From Daldinia sp. FL1419 (taxonomy: Eukaryota > Ascomycota > Sordariomycetes > Xylariales > Hypoxylaceae): 64,000 bases of DNA. Position 1 is the stretch's first letter. Every line of letters begins with the position of its first letter. Shown one piece after another: positions 23,121 through 36,300 of this stretch. The notes under the pieces are model-generated. The model searched no databases, had not been told where the DNA came from, and saw only the letters and a program-made list of their open reading frames with translations. The stretch is from NCBI GenBank assembly GCA_025201765.1, contig MU623404.1, forward strand, positions 62,001 through 126,000. The letters are read 5' to 3'. Made by a program: the position numbers and the translations under genes.

Positions 23121-23983
23121 TTAGTTTCGATTCGAATCAGTAAAGGGAGGGGTACTATAACTCACGCATTTTCGGACGCTATCGTGAGGTTCACAAACTC
23201 TCTTGTGAATTGACCAATCGACTCGTTGGCAAGTAACGTTACAATAACGAGCCATCTTACATCGGCTACAACGGAGCTCGACTTCTCCTTCTCCGCAGTT
23301 CATGCACACTTTGCTGACCATCTCTGAACAGGGAGCTTCGTCAGAAGAGAATCTGTTGGGAAATCAATGGTTAGTAACGTCTCATCTAACTCATTCATGT
23401 GTGGCTTGATATCTTCGAGCCACACAAGTTATGATGAAATATTATACCGTGATACGGCGATGGTAGCTAATGAACCTGTGAAAAAGAGAGCACTTGTTAC
23501 TTACCCTAGGCCACTGAACCAGAACTCGTCACCAAGATCATACTTCTGGGGACCTCGTTCTTTGGCTTCCTCGGTATCGAGAAGACCTTTTGAGCCCGTC
23601 TCCCAAGGCGTTCCGTCATTCTTGTACTCGTTGAGCGCCGTGACTAGCTGCAACTGTTGCTCAAGTGTAGGGAGAGTAGGTCGAAGAACTCGAAGTGCCG
23701 TCAAATAGCGGTCTTCAATGATGATGCCGAGTTCCATTGCTAGCATTCCGAGAAGGATAGCAATGCGCTCCCTCTTGTGGTGACGAGTAGTCGGCTGGAA
23801 GGTGGGCGAAAGGACCTTTTCGAACTTCTGAGAGAGTAGACCTTCGTTTAGCTTCTCGATTGTGCCGGCCCTGTCTTCTTCTTCGGTCGGGTATATGAGG
23901 ACGCAATCGCACATGTCGCTGAGATCATTGGCGATGTCGTAGTCATCATCCGACTGCATCAGACCTTTGCCCCAGGCGACCAT
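23121..23983 (-). CDS. small MYND-type zinc-finger protein
   Basis: Two exons: 23983-23505 and 23352-23121, intron 152 bp with GTAAGT donor, TACTAACC branch and CCCAACAG acceptor. They join in frame to 236 aa. The C-terminal MYND finger is complete: Cys176, Cys179, Cys188, Cys191, Cys197, Cys201 (followed by Gln), Trp206, His209 and Cys213. This is a protein-protein interaction module, not a DNA binder. The N-terminal 160 residues (MVAWGKGLMQSDDDYDIANDL, then helices with RERIAILLGMLAMELG) match no domain I can name, but they read like a helical fold found in fungal MYND proteins. There is no SET domain, so it is not a lysine methyltransferase. The intron is long enough that a second small exon is possible, but the one-intron model keeps frame. 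Confidence 0.75.
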
Positions 23984-25120
23984 CTTGGTGATGCTTTAGG
24001 GTGTCGAATATGAATATATTTTGGTGACGTAGGCGGTGTTGTGCAAACAAACCATGAGAATGCAGATGGAGAAGACGACAGGCAGTAGTGGATTTTGGTG
24101 AGTTAATTAAGATTGAATAGAGACAAGCTGCGCCTCTAAAGAAAGGTCGATACGTGTGTACGCGCTGGGGAAAACAGACAAGATGGCAGGCGCGGATGCG
24201 GGCACAGGTGCAGGTGCAGGTGCAGTTTCTACCTCAAGTTGTCTAACCTTAGGTACCTAGGTAGGCATTTAGGGAGGCGCCGGTTGCTATCAAAGTTCGC
24301 AACCGCTTGTGCTTTCCTGCACAAACATATAACATTAAGTATTATTTCCTTCTATTTCGAAAGCCCGCCTTGAGCATCCTGGATGATCTCAACGATAATA
24401 ATCAATGCACCTGTTTGTTCGATTTGCTAGAATTTGAGATATACCCAACCTACAGAATTATCCCCTGGCGTTGGCGTAACTGGGGTGCGAGGTAGAGAGA
24501 TTAGGTACCTACACGACTGGTATTAGATGAAATGTGCGTAACAGACCGCCTTGTGCTAAGAGCTCATGTACCGCCGTTGCTGGAATTGAAATGTGATGTC
24601 AAGACCTTGGTATCGCAGTAGGAATCACCACACAAGGGGGCCAAATTACAACTTAAATATCCAATATCATTGAATCCTTTCATAGAACGTCAAAGGATAA
24701 CATACATTACATAGCAATACAGATGCACATGAGTCCCTGTCTTCTTACTCCAAGTCGTCTCATTTCTCTCAAATAAGTTGACTGAACTATTTCTCTGAAT
24801 AGCTTGCGTCCGTGATAAAAGGCTGAGGATAGACACGACAGCCAACTAGATAAACCCCCAAGACCTAAGCATGCCCTTCCATTTGCAACGCAAAAGGGGT
24901 ATATTGTGCAACAAGCGAAAGCCGTTCATTGCGCCATGATTAGGGAGGCGTTAAGACGTCGTAGGCAGGGGGACAAATAATATAACAATCAAAAGGGAAG
25001 AGAAATGTAAAAATTATGCGATCCGGTGGTCCAAACCGGGAACCATATCGGAGTCAGGGTATTGCCGGGCCCAGAAGGCGGTTATCCTATACTGTAACGC
25101 CGATAGTTAGTACTAAACTG
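23984..25120. other. intergenic
   Basis: Promoter side of the MYND gene and 3' side of the mannosyltransferase. It contains a short CAGGTG repeat near 24205-24223 and a TACCTAGGTAGG motif copy near 24252-24266. No gene is visible. Confidence 0.5.
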
Positions 25121-26710
25121 CTAGGTGTATAAAGCTACCGGGTATGAATTGAGTTTGAGCAAGGCCTCAGCTGAGACACTCGGTGTGCTGACGCAACTAA
25201 GAGTAACGAGGGGATAAAAAGACAAGACAAAATATACTCACACTTAACTTTCTGACCCGTCAACTTTTCCCAGATGACAGCAACCAGGTCTTCCTTAAAC
25301 CGCTCCCAGGGATTTCGGTTCAGATAGTAGCTGAGCTCGCGGAAGTTATACATCTCTCCCCAGCAATCGCGACCCCACTCGCAACCCGCCATATTGACAA
25401 CAAAATCTCGATCGTCCTGGTTATAGTGGATACGAGAGTCGTTTCCGTTATCGGAGCATGCGCCGGTCGGGAAGCTGTTGATCATTCGTTGCGGAAGGAA
25501 GGCTGTATGGCTTCGAATCCAAGGTTGATTCGTATACAATTGCTCTAATGCATCCTGTTCTTTATGCTCCCACTCCATGTGCTTCTGTTCGTATGCTACC
25601 GGGTCCCACCAGATATCCAATAAACGGTCGGTCCACTCGCTCCGCCTGATGAAAAAGGAGCCCAGATTAAATCCCGAACAATCCTGTGAGAGGATGAGGT
25701 TTACAGAGTCGACGCTTCCATCTCCCACCGGGCTCAATGACTCCGGGTCCAAATAGTTGGCCTGGAGCGGATGGCTAATGTTAAGGGGGTTGAACTCGTT
25801 TATGTCGCGATATATGTGCTTTTCTAAATTGTTGAAAATGTGGTGTTGAAGTGAATAGGAGGGCTCCATGACAAAGGTATTCAGGTCCAACCACCAAATC
25901 CTCCGAAACGTTAGCGTAACGAAACTTCATAGCACATGTGATCGCTTACCATTCGGCTTTTGGATATTTCCTAAAACTGTTCCTGATACTGTCCACCTTT
26001 TCCCAACTTTCTCGCCATTCGTGTGCGTACCGTTTCTTGGTGCTCATATCGACGATTTCAAGGTCGTAACCCCATCTGGCAACGTATTTCCGTTTGTTTC
26101 TTACGCTATCTCTTTCGATAGCCCACTCTCGCGCCCCCTTCCATTCCATCACACCACCGCCAATGTTTGCGGCAAGTATGATGACAAACTTCTCTCCACC
26201 TCCTATCCAGCTTGTTCTTCTCCAGTAATACCATAAAGCTGGAGTGTGATTAGTTATTTGTACGGGTACAACTTACGGCTAAGACTTACGAGTAATATAG
26301 AATAGTATGTAGCACGCAAGCAGCAAGAGCGCTACGACTGCGCGTATCTTCCATTTCCTACTCATTCGTGTAACCACGGCTCTTATTCTCCCAAGGAGGG
26401 GAATCTTCCACCTGCCTCGTCCAAGTTTCTCTTTTTCTGCATATCTATCGTCCGCTGCCACATTGAAGGATGGTAGGCTGCTCGAGATGCGTCTCATATG
26501 CCGGGTGAAGAAACCTTGGTTGTGTGTTGAGAATGATGGGTAGCCGGTAACACCTTGGCTCTTAAGCCTCGCAGATTCCCACGTTACGCTGCCGCCGTTG
26601 GGTCCCGAAAACGACGCCTTCGCTGGACTAGATCGGCCACTGTTGATATTTAGGCCTGGGGAAGACCACCCTCCCCCGGGGACGGGAGAAGGACTTCTGC
26701 TTAACGACAT
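25121..26710 (-). CDS. MNN10: GT34 alpha-1,6-mannosyltransferase, MNN10-like subunit of mannan polymerase
   Basis: Golgi enzyme extending the alpha-1,6-mannan backbone of N-glycans as part of the mannan polymerase complex (family knowledge). Four exons inferred: 26710-26290, 26238-25950, 25900-25242 and 25170-25121, introns 51, 49 and 71 bp, total 472 aa. Type II topology: a Ser/Pro-rich cytosolic tail, a membrane anchor at about 122-140 (RAVVALLLLACYILFYIT), then the GT34 domain. The domain begins GGGEKFVIILAANIGGGV and continues through EWIWWLDLNTFVMEP (rebuilt across intron 2) to DFVVNMAGCEWGRDC and NPWERFKEDL. If the third intron is not used, the frame stops at 25135 instead, giving a different C-terminus. 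An open, in-frame exon upstream (to 26792, joined by a good 64-bp intron) suggests the true N-terminus may be longer, but I found no ATG for it. Confidence 0.85.
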
Positions 26711-28040
26711 CGGGAAGTTGGGTGTGCCTGGAACATATCTCTCGTTAGTAGGGTTCTTTAAATTGATGGGAAGCGCATGCAGTCGACATACCAGGTACGG
26801 GACTCAGTGTTTGTTGCAAGTACTGGGCCTGTTGGCCCAGACGCAGAGGAGGAACGCGATTATTGCCAGGCGCGGAAACTGACTCGCTCCCTGCGGAAGA
26901 TTGTCTGCGACGATGGGCGATCGCAGGGCGGTCGCTAGACGAAGAAGCAACTTCGTTATCGGAGTCGGCGGGAGCCAGGTTTGCTGTCCCTTCCGTCGCA
27001 GTCCTCAAGTTTAGAGGCTGTCGACAGGTGAAGACAGGTATGGGTTCCGACTAGATAGAAATCCAAGGTGGCTGAAGCCACATTCAAGGATGCGGTTAAT
27101 AAAGGTGAATGTCTCAGGGATAACAACACGGGCGACAGGACAATTGGCCTTGTCCGGATCGCGATTGGGTCTCTATCGGAGGAGAATTTGCCTATCTGGC
27201 AAAAAGTACGAAGTAGATCGACCCGACAATACAAATCGACGAATTTAAGAAAACAACTGTGTTTAATGTTGTCGTTCCATAGTTCCTTCTCCTATGTACA
27301 GGGATTATTGATAAAATGCAGTAACCGTATCTGGTAGTCTCTGATACGACTAATCTTTTTTTTTTCTTTTTCTTCCTCTCCTTCCAGATTGTCCTTGTTC
27401 TTTCCTCCATTCTGCGCGACATTGCCTTAAGATGGCCAAGCGGTACATGAAATTTGTAGTGTGGGACTTGTGGAACCCCCACGAGCCGCCATTGGGTTTG
27501 GACCGCTAAAGAGGTCAAGTTGCCCTTGTTCACCTAAGATATAGGTATATACAAACGACTAGCACGGCGTGCATTCTCTTTTATTAGAATATTTATTCCT
27601 AAATAACCTGTATACCTCTTCAAGTACCTTACATCAAGGAATTATATTTAATATTTCCCCTACGATAATATAGCATTTAATCATTTAAATGTATAGAGAT
27701 TGGAAGTTACTTAATGTAAAGAAGTGCGTCACCTTCTCATGTTAATCCCCTTTTGATAATGCAGTTGAACGGATTCGACTTCGCTAGATAGCGTAGTTAC
27801 TATGTAGGTACATACATAAACTCGGGACGCTGCGCATGGAAAACCCGTCCAATTAAACCCTGCATCTGACCGCATTCGTGCGGCAGAGGGATTCCCATAC
27901 TTACATGCATCTTAGCTATGTAATTACATGAAGGCAGATGAGTCGCCGCCTAGGATGAGTTCTTCGGTGTAATTGTGATACAAGATGACGTGCCTCAGAT
28001 TCAATTTTGGAACCTTTAGCTTCATGATTCAGGGTCTTTA

Positions 28041-28070
28041 GTTGCCCATGGTTGCCTATGGTTGCCCATG
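28041..28070. repeat. 10-bp tandem repeat (GTTGCCCATG)x3
   Basis: Three consecutive copies; the middle one differs by one base (GTTGCCTATG). Confidence 0.9.
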
Positions 28071-28241
28071 ATAGTTCACCCCCTGGGGAAGATGAACTCT
28101 GCTGGTTTAAAATTTTCAGGGTCTAAAGGGGAGGTAAAATTCGGATTAAGGCGGTACCTACAGTAGCAGATGAATCCGATATTGATGTCGTTTCCAACCT
28201 TAAAATATCGAAATCTGACGAATCAAGCCAGCTATAGTTTA

Positions 28242-28274
28242 GATACGTATTGGATACGTACTGGATACGTACTG
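28242..28274. repeat. 11-bp tandem repeat (GATACGTACTG)x3
   Basis: Three consecutive 11-bp units; the first has T for C at position 9. Each unit contains the palindrome TACGTA or a near copy. Confidence 0.9.
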
Positions 28275-28368
28275 GTACGAAGCAGTTCATAGATATGCAC
28301 ATAAAATACTAAAATCGCCTTTGGAGAATCGTCTAGCTAAAAGGGGGCATCGTCGTTCATTCTAGACC

Positions 28369-28395
28369 TTTTATATACGAGAGTCGTATATAAAA
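28369..28395. repeat. perfect AT-rich 12-bp inverted repeat
   Basis: TTTTATATACGA and its exact reverse complement are separated by only GAG, giving a 27-base hairpin. Confidence 0.9.
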
Positions 28396-29524
28396 ATGTT
28401 ACTATGATTCTACCCGAACTTCACATAAGCATAATAGGGAATCTGTTATTACGTTTCGATTGGTTGTTCTACCTATGGTTCAAGACTGCCAAGGTAACTA
28501 TATATGGAGTCAAATCAATCGAATCTGCTCTAAGGCTGCCTCCACCAAGTTAGTGTATACCCCGACCTATTGACTGACTAATAAGTTAACAGGACTCTGC
28601 TCTTTCATTGTTAGATTTTGATCCAATAGCTTTGCCAAACGATGGATGAAGCCACGTAAGTGAAAGTGTTCTTGGGAGCTGACACTCGTATGGCGTGAGA
28701 CTTTGTTAAGCTCTCACGTTGTTATATAGATGCGTTTATAATAACCAATACTCTCTACTGGAGAGGGATGGGTCCATTTCTCTTATCGCGGCAAACTGAC
28801 TAACATTCACAGATGTTCAGAATTAAATCGGATAGGTAATAGGTGTATTGCTTGGGTAGGTTCTTATTTTTTTAATAAAAACTTTTCATACCTTTTTTAT
28901 ATGTGTTGCGATGTTAGATATTTGATGTAGTTAACCTAGTATACGTACTTTGTATTGATCCTTTGTATAGGAATACTGCTCCCAATTGAACGAGTTGCAA
29001 TTTTGTTGGATTAATAAATGCCCATTTGTGAGAATAACTACGTATTATAAAGCTATGATTCTGTGGTTGAAGGGATGACCCCGCGTAATCGTCGGCAATC
29101 CCCTATCAATAATTTGAGAGTAACTAGGCCTTCATGTGAACTCGCCTTCGATCTACGAATACCTGACCAAAGTTGCTACTGAAAGCAGCGGCGTAGCCAG
29201 CCGAGAGTGAGCTGTCTTGGGCCTTTAAACATCGTCAAGACACGCAGGAATATCGCAGCTTGCCACCGTGGCCGCCAATGCTAGCAATAGTAATCATTAC
29301 CTGAGAAGATTTCAAGACACGTACTGTATGTCTAGTTTTAGCTGTACACGCCGATCGAAACACGCCGAGTAAAAAGAATGGTAGAATCGAATGTCAATGA
29401 CATGGGCTTCGTGTTACTGATATAAATACATGTGGCATATTCGGTATGAGTAGACGAGTAAAAGAGTTTCCTCGGGATACACCACTGCTAGTTGGGTGCT
29501 ACACACCTATACAAGTCGAATCGA

Positions 29525-29551
29525 GAATCAAGAATCAAGAATCAAGAATCA
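29525..29551. repeat. heptamer tandem repeat (GAATCAA)x4
   Basis: Three full and one nearly full copy of GAATCAA, about 800 bp upstream of the leashin start codon. Confidence 0.9.
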
Positions 29552-30348
29552 CGAAGGAGAAGTTATCGAGCAGTCAGCTGCTCGGCTAACAGACTGCCAG
29601 GACTGCCCGGCTTACAGTAGCAGCTGCAGCTATACATGTAGGTAGCTGTAAATGCGCTTATGCTTTCTTATCTTTCTTATGCTTTAGCGCGTATGAACGG
29701 AAGAAATGTGGCTAACCTGCAGTATATTGACGTGGCAGCCCATATTAATCCGTGGATCTCAAGATCGATTTGTTGATAGACGGTCACAATTGGATTGACG
29801 GCAACCAGTAGTAAGACTGCATTTATGTGCATCCCACGTGATAGTACCTATTATCGCCGAATCCCCGCCTGGAACAAGCTGAAGGCCTCCGTCCAACTCT
29901 TTATTTTATTTAGATTATTATGCGACAGGTGGAAAGCGGCGAAGGAGAAAAAAGACCCTCCCAGCCACCCGTTCATCGACAATTCAGCAATTAGGAGTGT
30001 TAGCCGCCTTATGTGGGGCCGTCTGGCAGTGAAGCAACTCTAAACTCTTAAAACTACGGTACCTAATAGCTAGTACCTAGGTACCTAATAGTAAGTACCT
30101 ACCTCCTACCCTAAACGCATCTTTCAGCTCGGCCTAAAGTCCCATTTCCCGGCCCTTGATAGTTTCCTATACTTATGTCCCCACAGCTGAAAGTCGGGAT
30201 CTAAACCAAAACAACAGTTATACTTTAACCTTTGGACCGTCGCGACGGTATACCAACCTTAATTAATGTACACTCTTTGCTATTTATTATTTTAAAGAGT
30301 GTTTTTCTGAATGGACTCATCCATATTTAACGAGTCTAATCCTACAAG

Positions 30349-33300
30349 ATGATGACCCGAGAGCATCATCGTCGGCGGAGCCCCGAATCTTCTCGCCGCC
30401 GGCGCAAAGAGCGGCGCGATTCCAGAGAACAACTTCAAAATCAGCAAATAGCACTACCTGCACCGCCCCCAGAAGAACGAAACGAACTTATACATCTTCG
30501 ATCACGTGCGACCTCGCCCCTTTCCTCTTCCTCCTCCACCTCATCTTCCCTGGTAAACATATCTCGTCCCTCTAGGGGATTTGGGCTTGGCGCGTTCTTC
30601 GGCGGTGGTGGTAGCAGCAGTAGTAGTAAGCGGAAGCAGCATCGTGTCAAAAAGAAGCGTAGTCGTTTTCTCCGGTTTGGAAATTCTTCCTCCTCATCTG
30701 TAGGCTCGGATCTTGCTTATGGAAAAGGATATGTCGAACGGCGGAGGAGTCGCGAATTCAGCCCCCCTAGTAGTAGTGCTGGTAGACCGCGTCTGTCGCA
30801 CGATAAGACGGACGAAGAAATACTTGAATTGGGAAGAAAGTTTGCCGAGATTGCTAGACAACAAAATGCCGAGGACCTTAAAGCAGCTGGGAGGAGCCGG
30901 CCTTCAACGTTGGTTAGTGCTGCTACGGTCCTGAGTCAGTTTCGTCGAACAAATAGCGGGAACTCTAACAGGGGGGTTGGAAGCTCTAAACCCCGCCTTG
31001 ATGATTCCTCTGATGACTCGGAGTGGGAGTCCGCTTCTGAGGACGAGTCGTCTAGCGAATTTGACTCTGGTCTTGCCTATGGTTCCTCGGGGCTTAGCCT
31101 ACCTAATACTGTCAACGAACCTCCTCCTCGTCAGAGCACCCCTCGTTCTTCTCGTTCTTCCCGTTCCCCCCGTCCATCTCTAGCGTCAGTTTATGGCCCC
31201 CCTCTCCGCCGGAAATCCTCGGTGGTCGATCCAAAACTCTTCGGGCCCATAAACTCACTCCGCGGATATGTTGATGCTCCTTGTGGATTTGATACGGTTG
31301 ACCGATCCACGGTTGTTGGATCCCCGCGACCGTATGAACCCCCAAGGTCCCCAAGCGATTCCGTGTCTGTTACGCGTCCATTACAAACGGTATATCCAGT
31401 TCCAACATCTGATCCAAACATCTTTGGGGTTTCTCCAGCCGTGTCAAGCCAACAGAATTCTTCCGCCCCGCTTCGACCCGAGCCAGTGCCTATACAACAT
31501 CCAAGGCCAATAACACGGGTACCTACAAGGGTGCTTGACTCAGTGGAAACGGATTCTGAATATTCGGAGCGTGTGCCGTCTAAGCGAGAACCGCCCAATA
31601 GGGAATATGAAGACAGTGCCATTGCTTCTTTGACTACGACCGTACTGGGAAGCACGACACTGGGCTCTGATCGTAAAGACGACCGCAATAAGTATGAAGG
31701 GAGGCGTGACCACGATGCTAAGCGCCGATCAAAGCGTTCGGATGTTGGCGCCCAGGCCGAGAAGGATGAGAAGGATGAGAAGCTTAAGAATCGTGACGAT
31801 CCCCTTGAGGCTCGCATAGATCAAAACGGGATGAATCAAGAAACGCGCCCGGAATATGGTCTAGAGCATGAAAGAAACAGGAATTGGGAGAAGTTAGTGC
31901 CCGAAATAAAACGGAAGTTTGAAGAAGAGGGACGCCGTCGTGATGAGTACAGCGGTAACAATTATGACAAGCCGGAAGACAGCCGAAAGAATGAGCGGAA
32001 GGTTGGCGATAGAGACGTCTCCAGCGAGAAGCAGCGCGACAAAGACCATGTGAATGGCCCCGAGTATCCTGCACAAGAGGGTCCAATCGATCCATTTCAG
32101 TTTCAAGTAGCCGATGATGCCTTCCAGACTCCTCTTTTCACGACACCGAAACGACCCCTTACGCCGAATGTGATAACTGTAGATCGCGAACCTAATTTTT
32201 CACCGGATTCTGAACCTTCAGAAAGGCTTAGCCGAAGGGATTCTTACGAGCGGGAACTTCGCGATGCCCTTGAAATATACAAAGCTGCCGAGCATGCCAC
32301 GGCTCCTGTAAGCGGGACTGCGTTTGCTGCTGCTGCCGCGGCAGAGGTGATGGCTGAAGAACGCCGTGGACGTAGTCATAGCCGAGGTGGTGATGCTAGC
32401 TCTAGGAACAGATCGCGGCGGGAAGAATCCCCAAAACGTGAAAAAGATGTCGTCCAAGAAGATGCCAACCGTTATTATCGGGAAGCAGAACTTGCGCGTA
32501 GAATCAAGAACGCAGAGACGCGGGATGCTGAGCCCTCTGTTGTGGGAAAATGGGGGCAGGGCCAGGAATCGACAATTGTGGATGTTGTATCACCCCCAGA
32601 AATGGATCATCCGAAGCAGAAGAGCCCTTATGACGCGCCTGATGCCGATGTTCGTGTTGATAACGTTCTGGACCATCCAAATCAGCTTTCTCGTTTCCAA
32701 ACGCCACATTCCAGAGGTCTTGCCGCGATACCCGTGTTCACAGCGAGGGATCCTTCCGCCGAACGCGAGCGGCCGATGCTTAATATCGTGCGGCCTACAC
32801 CTATTCCCACCCCGATCCCAGAAGGACAGCAAGGCACCGAGGAACCCCGGACCAAGCTTGCCAAGAAGATTGATATTCCTCCCCCCGAAGTTGTACCTGA
32901 TGTAGTTATCGAAACTCGAACTGAGGTACCTCCGGCACCATCAATAGCAAAGAGTGTCAGTTGGGGGGAAAACCAGACGAAACGATATGTTGTAGAGAGC
33001 CCAGAGAGGGAGGACGACCCATATTCAGGAACTAAAATTGTGACGCCGGCCAAGGCACCAAGAGCTCGAACTAGCAAGAGAAATGCTTGGGGACTGGGAT
33101 TCATTGCGGCGACCCTCGGTGGTGGGAGCAGTAGAAGCACGCAGAGTACGTCGGAACGAACCGTCGAGGCCGAAGCGAGCGAACCTAGAAAACCTGCAAG
33201 GAACGCAGACGACTCCGCAAACCGTAGAGCTTCAGCCCAGTTCAAGAACACCCACGACAGTCCACCTATCCCAGGCCCCAAACCCCCCCCAAAACCTAGC

Positions 33301-36300
33301 AACCTAAAGGGTGCTCAGGTGTCGGGTACTTTTGCGGAAGATCCAGTTTTCACAGCAAATATAGCTGCTGCCCTTGAAGGTAGTGGGTTCGACCCTAACA
33401 TAGTTATTAATGATGCAAATTTCCATAAGCGCGATTCGCCGCCTAGACCAGATGATTTCGGTGGATACCGGGCACCGTTCGTGGAGTCGGTGACTGATTT
33501 GGGGCTAAATGACGCTGCTGGCGTTACCTCTTCGGGGGGTGGCCGGGAACATGGCTTCGTCATTGGGGAAGTCAGCACGCCATCCGACGAAAGGGACATT
33601 CCCACCGATAAATCGCAGATTCTCTCTGAGCTTAACAGAGCGGAGCAGCATAAACTGGACAAGACTTCGGAACAGGATAGCACCGAGAGACGTCAGGTAA
33701 CTCGTGACGATAAACTCGGAAAGGGACGGGACCTGGAGTCGGAATTTATGCTTGCTAAAGGGCAAGATACTTCGCCTAAGAAAAAGCTAAAGAAGTCGAA
33801 GAGACCTATCGTTGTCCAAGATGACTTCAAACAATCTGGCATTGCAGAGGCCCCAAGGGTTGTGGTTCCAGCCGATGCTCCTCGGGATGTGCACGATGTC
33901 TATACCACACAGCTCGATAATATACCGAACCGTCTAAAAGAGAACGATAAAGGCGCTGAACATGATTGGGAAATATATGACTTACCTCCAATACCTGGAC
34001 CAAAACCCCGAACTTTGGGCAATGACGAACGCAAGGAGTCTGGCAAAGTAGATGTGTTTTCTACCCCGGATGATGAATCCGACTCAAGGCAAAATATCGG
34101 GAGATATAGATTCAGCTCGGGTGGATCTTTCTCCAGGACAGTCCTGCCCTCAGAACTTTCGACAGCGAGCTCGTACGGAATAATCGATACCGCGGAAAGT
34201 ACTATCGCGACCGAAGAAGAGTGGGATATGCCTAAAAAGAAGGGCGAAAAGAAGTCAAAGCGTGACGATAGAGCTTATGACTCTCCATCTGGGTCTGCAC
34301 CAATATCAGATGCTTCTCCTTTGCCTGAAAACGACCAACGTACTCTACGAAAGGGAAAAAAGAGTAAGCATGGCTCTATCGATGATGAATTTGCGTTTCC
34401 GGCTGCCCGCGACCCTAAAGATCAGGATGCTCGCGCCCCTATCGAGGTCCTTTATGATAGCCCAAAAGAGATGACCGAATCCATCAGCGACGTGTCTAGT
34501 GAAAAGACGACCCCTGCTTTCGACGCGAGTACTCATGAGCCCCAGAGAAGGGACCCGAAACAGGATAAAAGAAGCACTCCTGCTGATATACCCAGAGACG
34601 AGAATAACTCCATTGAGAGAGGCCCTACTGACAAGGGAGACGATCGATCTGAGGTCTTGGACCGTGATATTAACTTTATAGCACAGGACCAAACCCGTTA
34701 TATTGATAACCAGCGGAATACTGGCTCGGCAAGGGGTGAAAATGTAGACGATGCCAAATCCGTGGCTTCCACCCTGAGAAGTGCTGGTAAAAAGGACCGC
34801 AAAGGCTCTAAATCGGAAACAGATAGAAAGGGCAGCGGAAGTACAAGCTTCTTTGGTCGCTTAAAATCTTCAATCGGAATAGCGGATGAAAAGCAGCCTC
34901 TACGAAAATTAGAGGAGGACAAGAATGAGTCTTTTTTAGGTAGTGCCGACATCCATGGCGCAGGTGCCGGCTTGACGGGTGATGCTATTTTGCCCCAAGA
35001 GTCCCTGTCAAACGCCAACAATGCTCCTTCGGATGAGAAAGCCCAAACGGCTCCTTTCACTCCCGAGAGACAATCAACTCTACGACAAAAAGCAGAACCT
35101 ATCGACCCTGATATTGTCCCCCGAGAAATTCGACCTGCCATTGATCCTAAACATGGCGACTTTTTACCTCTACCTCCAAGCCGCCCTGTGTCTCCTCTTC
35201 CCAAACTTAGTGGGGATTTCCCACCTCTTCCAGATAGCCGTCCCGAAACACCTGATCACGAACGGCATCTGCGCGAAACGCCTACTCATACTCGCCGTCG
35301 CAGTACCCTTGAAACGCCAAAGACGCCCAGCCAGAGCGCAATACCCATACAATTTTTCCGTCCGGGGCATAGACATACACCAAGCAACGGAAGGTCTTCA
35401 CCGTCGGTGTCACCAATTACTGCCACTGTAGAATTCGGAGGCGAATCGAAGAATCGTTCTCGTCCGGCGTCCTGGGAAGGCTCCCGGGACTTCAAACCCC
35501 TATTCCTTCTCCAGAGGGCACTACGGGGATCCGTTGACTTATCTGGTTCCCCCGAGAGAGAATCTTCACCCTCGGGGTCCGAAGCTCGTGAACGCGGTTC
35601 GCCTTCATCGACCCACCTATTTTTGGAGTCTCCCGATCGTGATCGCACCTCCCGTGATAATATCTTCTCTGGACCAATGTCATCACCAATTGGAATATCT
35701 GTTGACAAACCGGAGAGTTCTCACGCGGCTGAGAAAGTCTTGCAGCTAAGTGAAAGTCCTTTGAGTCAAATGCCTAATGTTAATGAAGCCTTACTGCACC
35801 GAATTAGAGCAGACAGTGTCCATTTGTCGCCCCTCCCTGAAGAATCAGACTTGAAACCCGCCGAGGAAGGCTCTCCTAGTCCTTTTAGCTCGCCAACTTT
35901 CCTAGTAGCTGCTAACAGCAAGGATCAAGGCGGACCCGTTGAAGACCCCCCTAAAGATAACTTAAAGGAAAGCACTATTCCGACGAAAGGAGTGGCGCCT
36001 GTTCTGCATGAACCAGAAATTATGATCACGCCTGATGACCATAGCCCAAATAAGGTTGATGAAGAGGTTGTTCCCATAGAAGCACCCCGCGACTTACTCC
36101 CTGTCACGGACAGCTTTGCCGGAATCAAAACGCCAGACTCGGTCGATACTTTCGATACTGCCCTAAGTAACGCGGACGATCGTGAGCCCCTACAGTCCAG
36201 TGATTCATTGGACAAGACTCAAGATAACGAGAGCAGTATCGACGAGTTATTAATAGATTCAGCCAACCTAGGGGTTACTCCGCTCCAAGACGAAGCTCTT

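Larger units (their letters stand above)
26711..30348. other. intergenic between MNN10-like gene and leashin
   Basis: About 3.6 kb. The part next to MNN10 (26728-27050) may be 5' UTR or missing N-terminal coding sequence. The rest is AT-rich with short tandem repeats (28041-28070, 28242-28274, 29525-29551), a perfect hairpin (28369-28395) and TACCTAGGTA motif copies near 30058-30105. The leashin promoter should lie in the last kilobase. No other gene is visible; the frame at 29795-30043 has no features. Confidence 0.5.

Noticed and set aside
31191..31817. 208-codon minus-strand frame and many similar ones across 30-47 kb
   Set aside because: Shadows of the leashin exon; Ser/Gly-rich translations mirror its biased codons.
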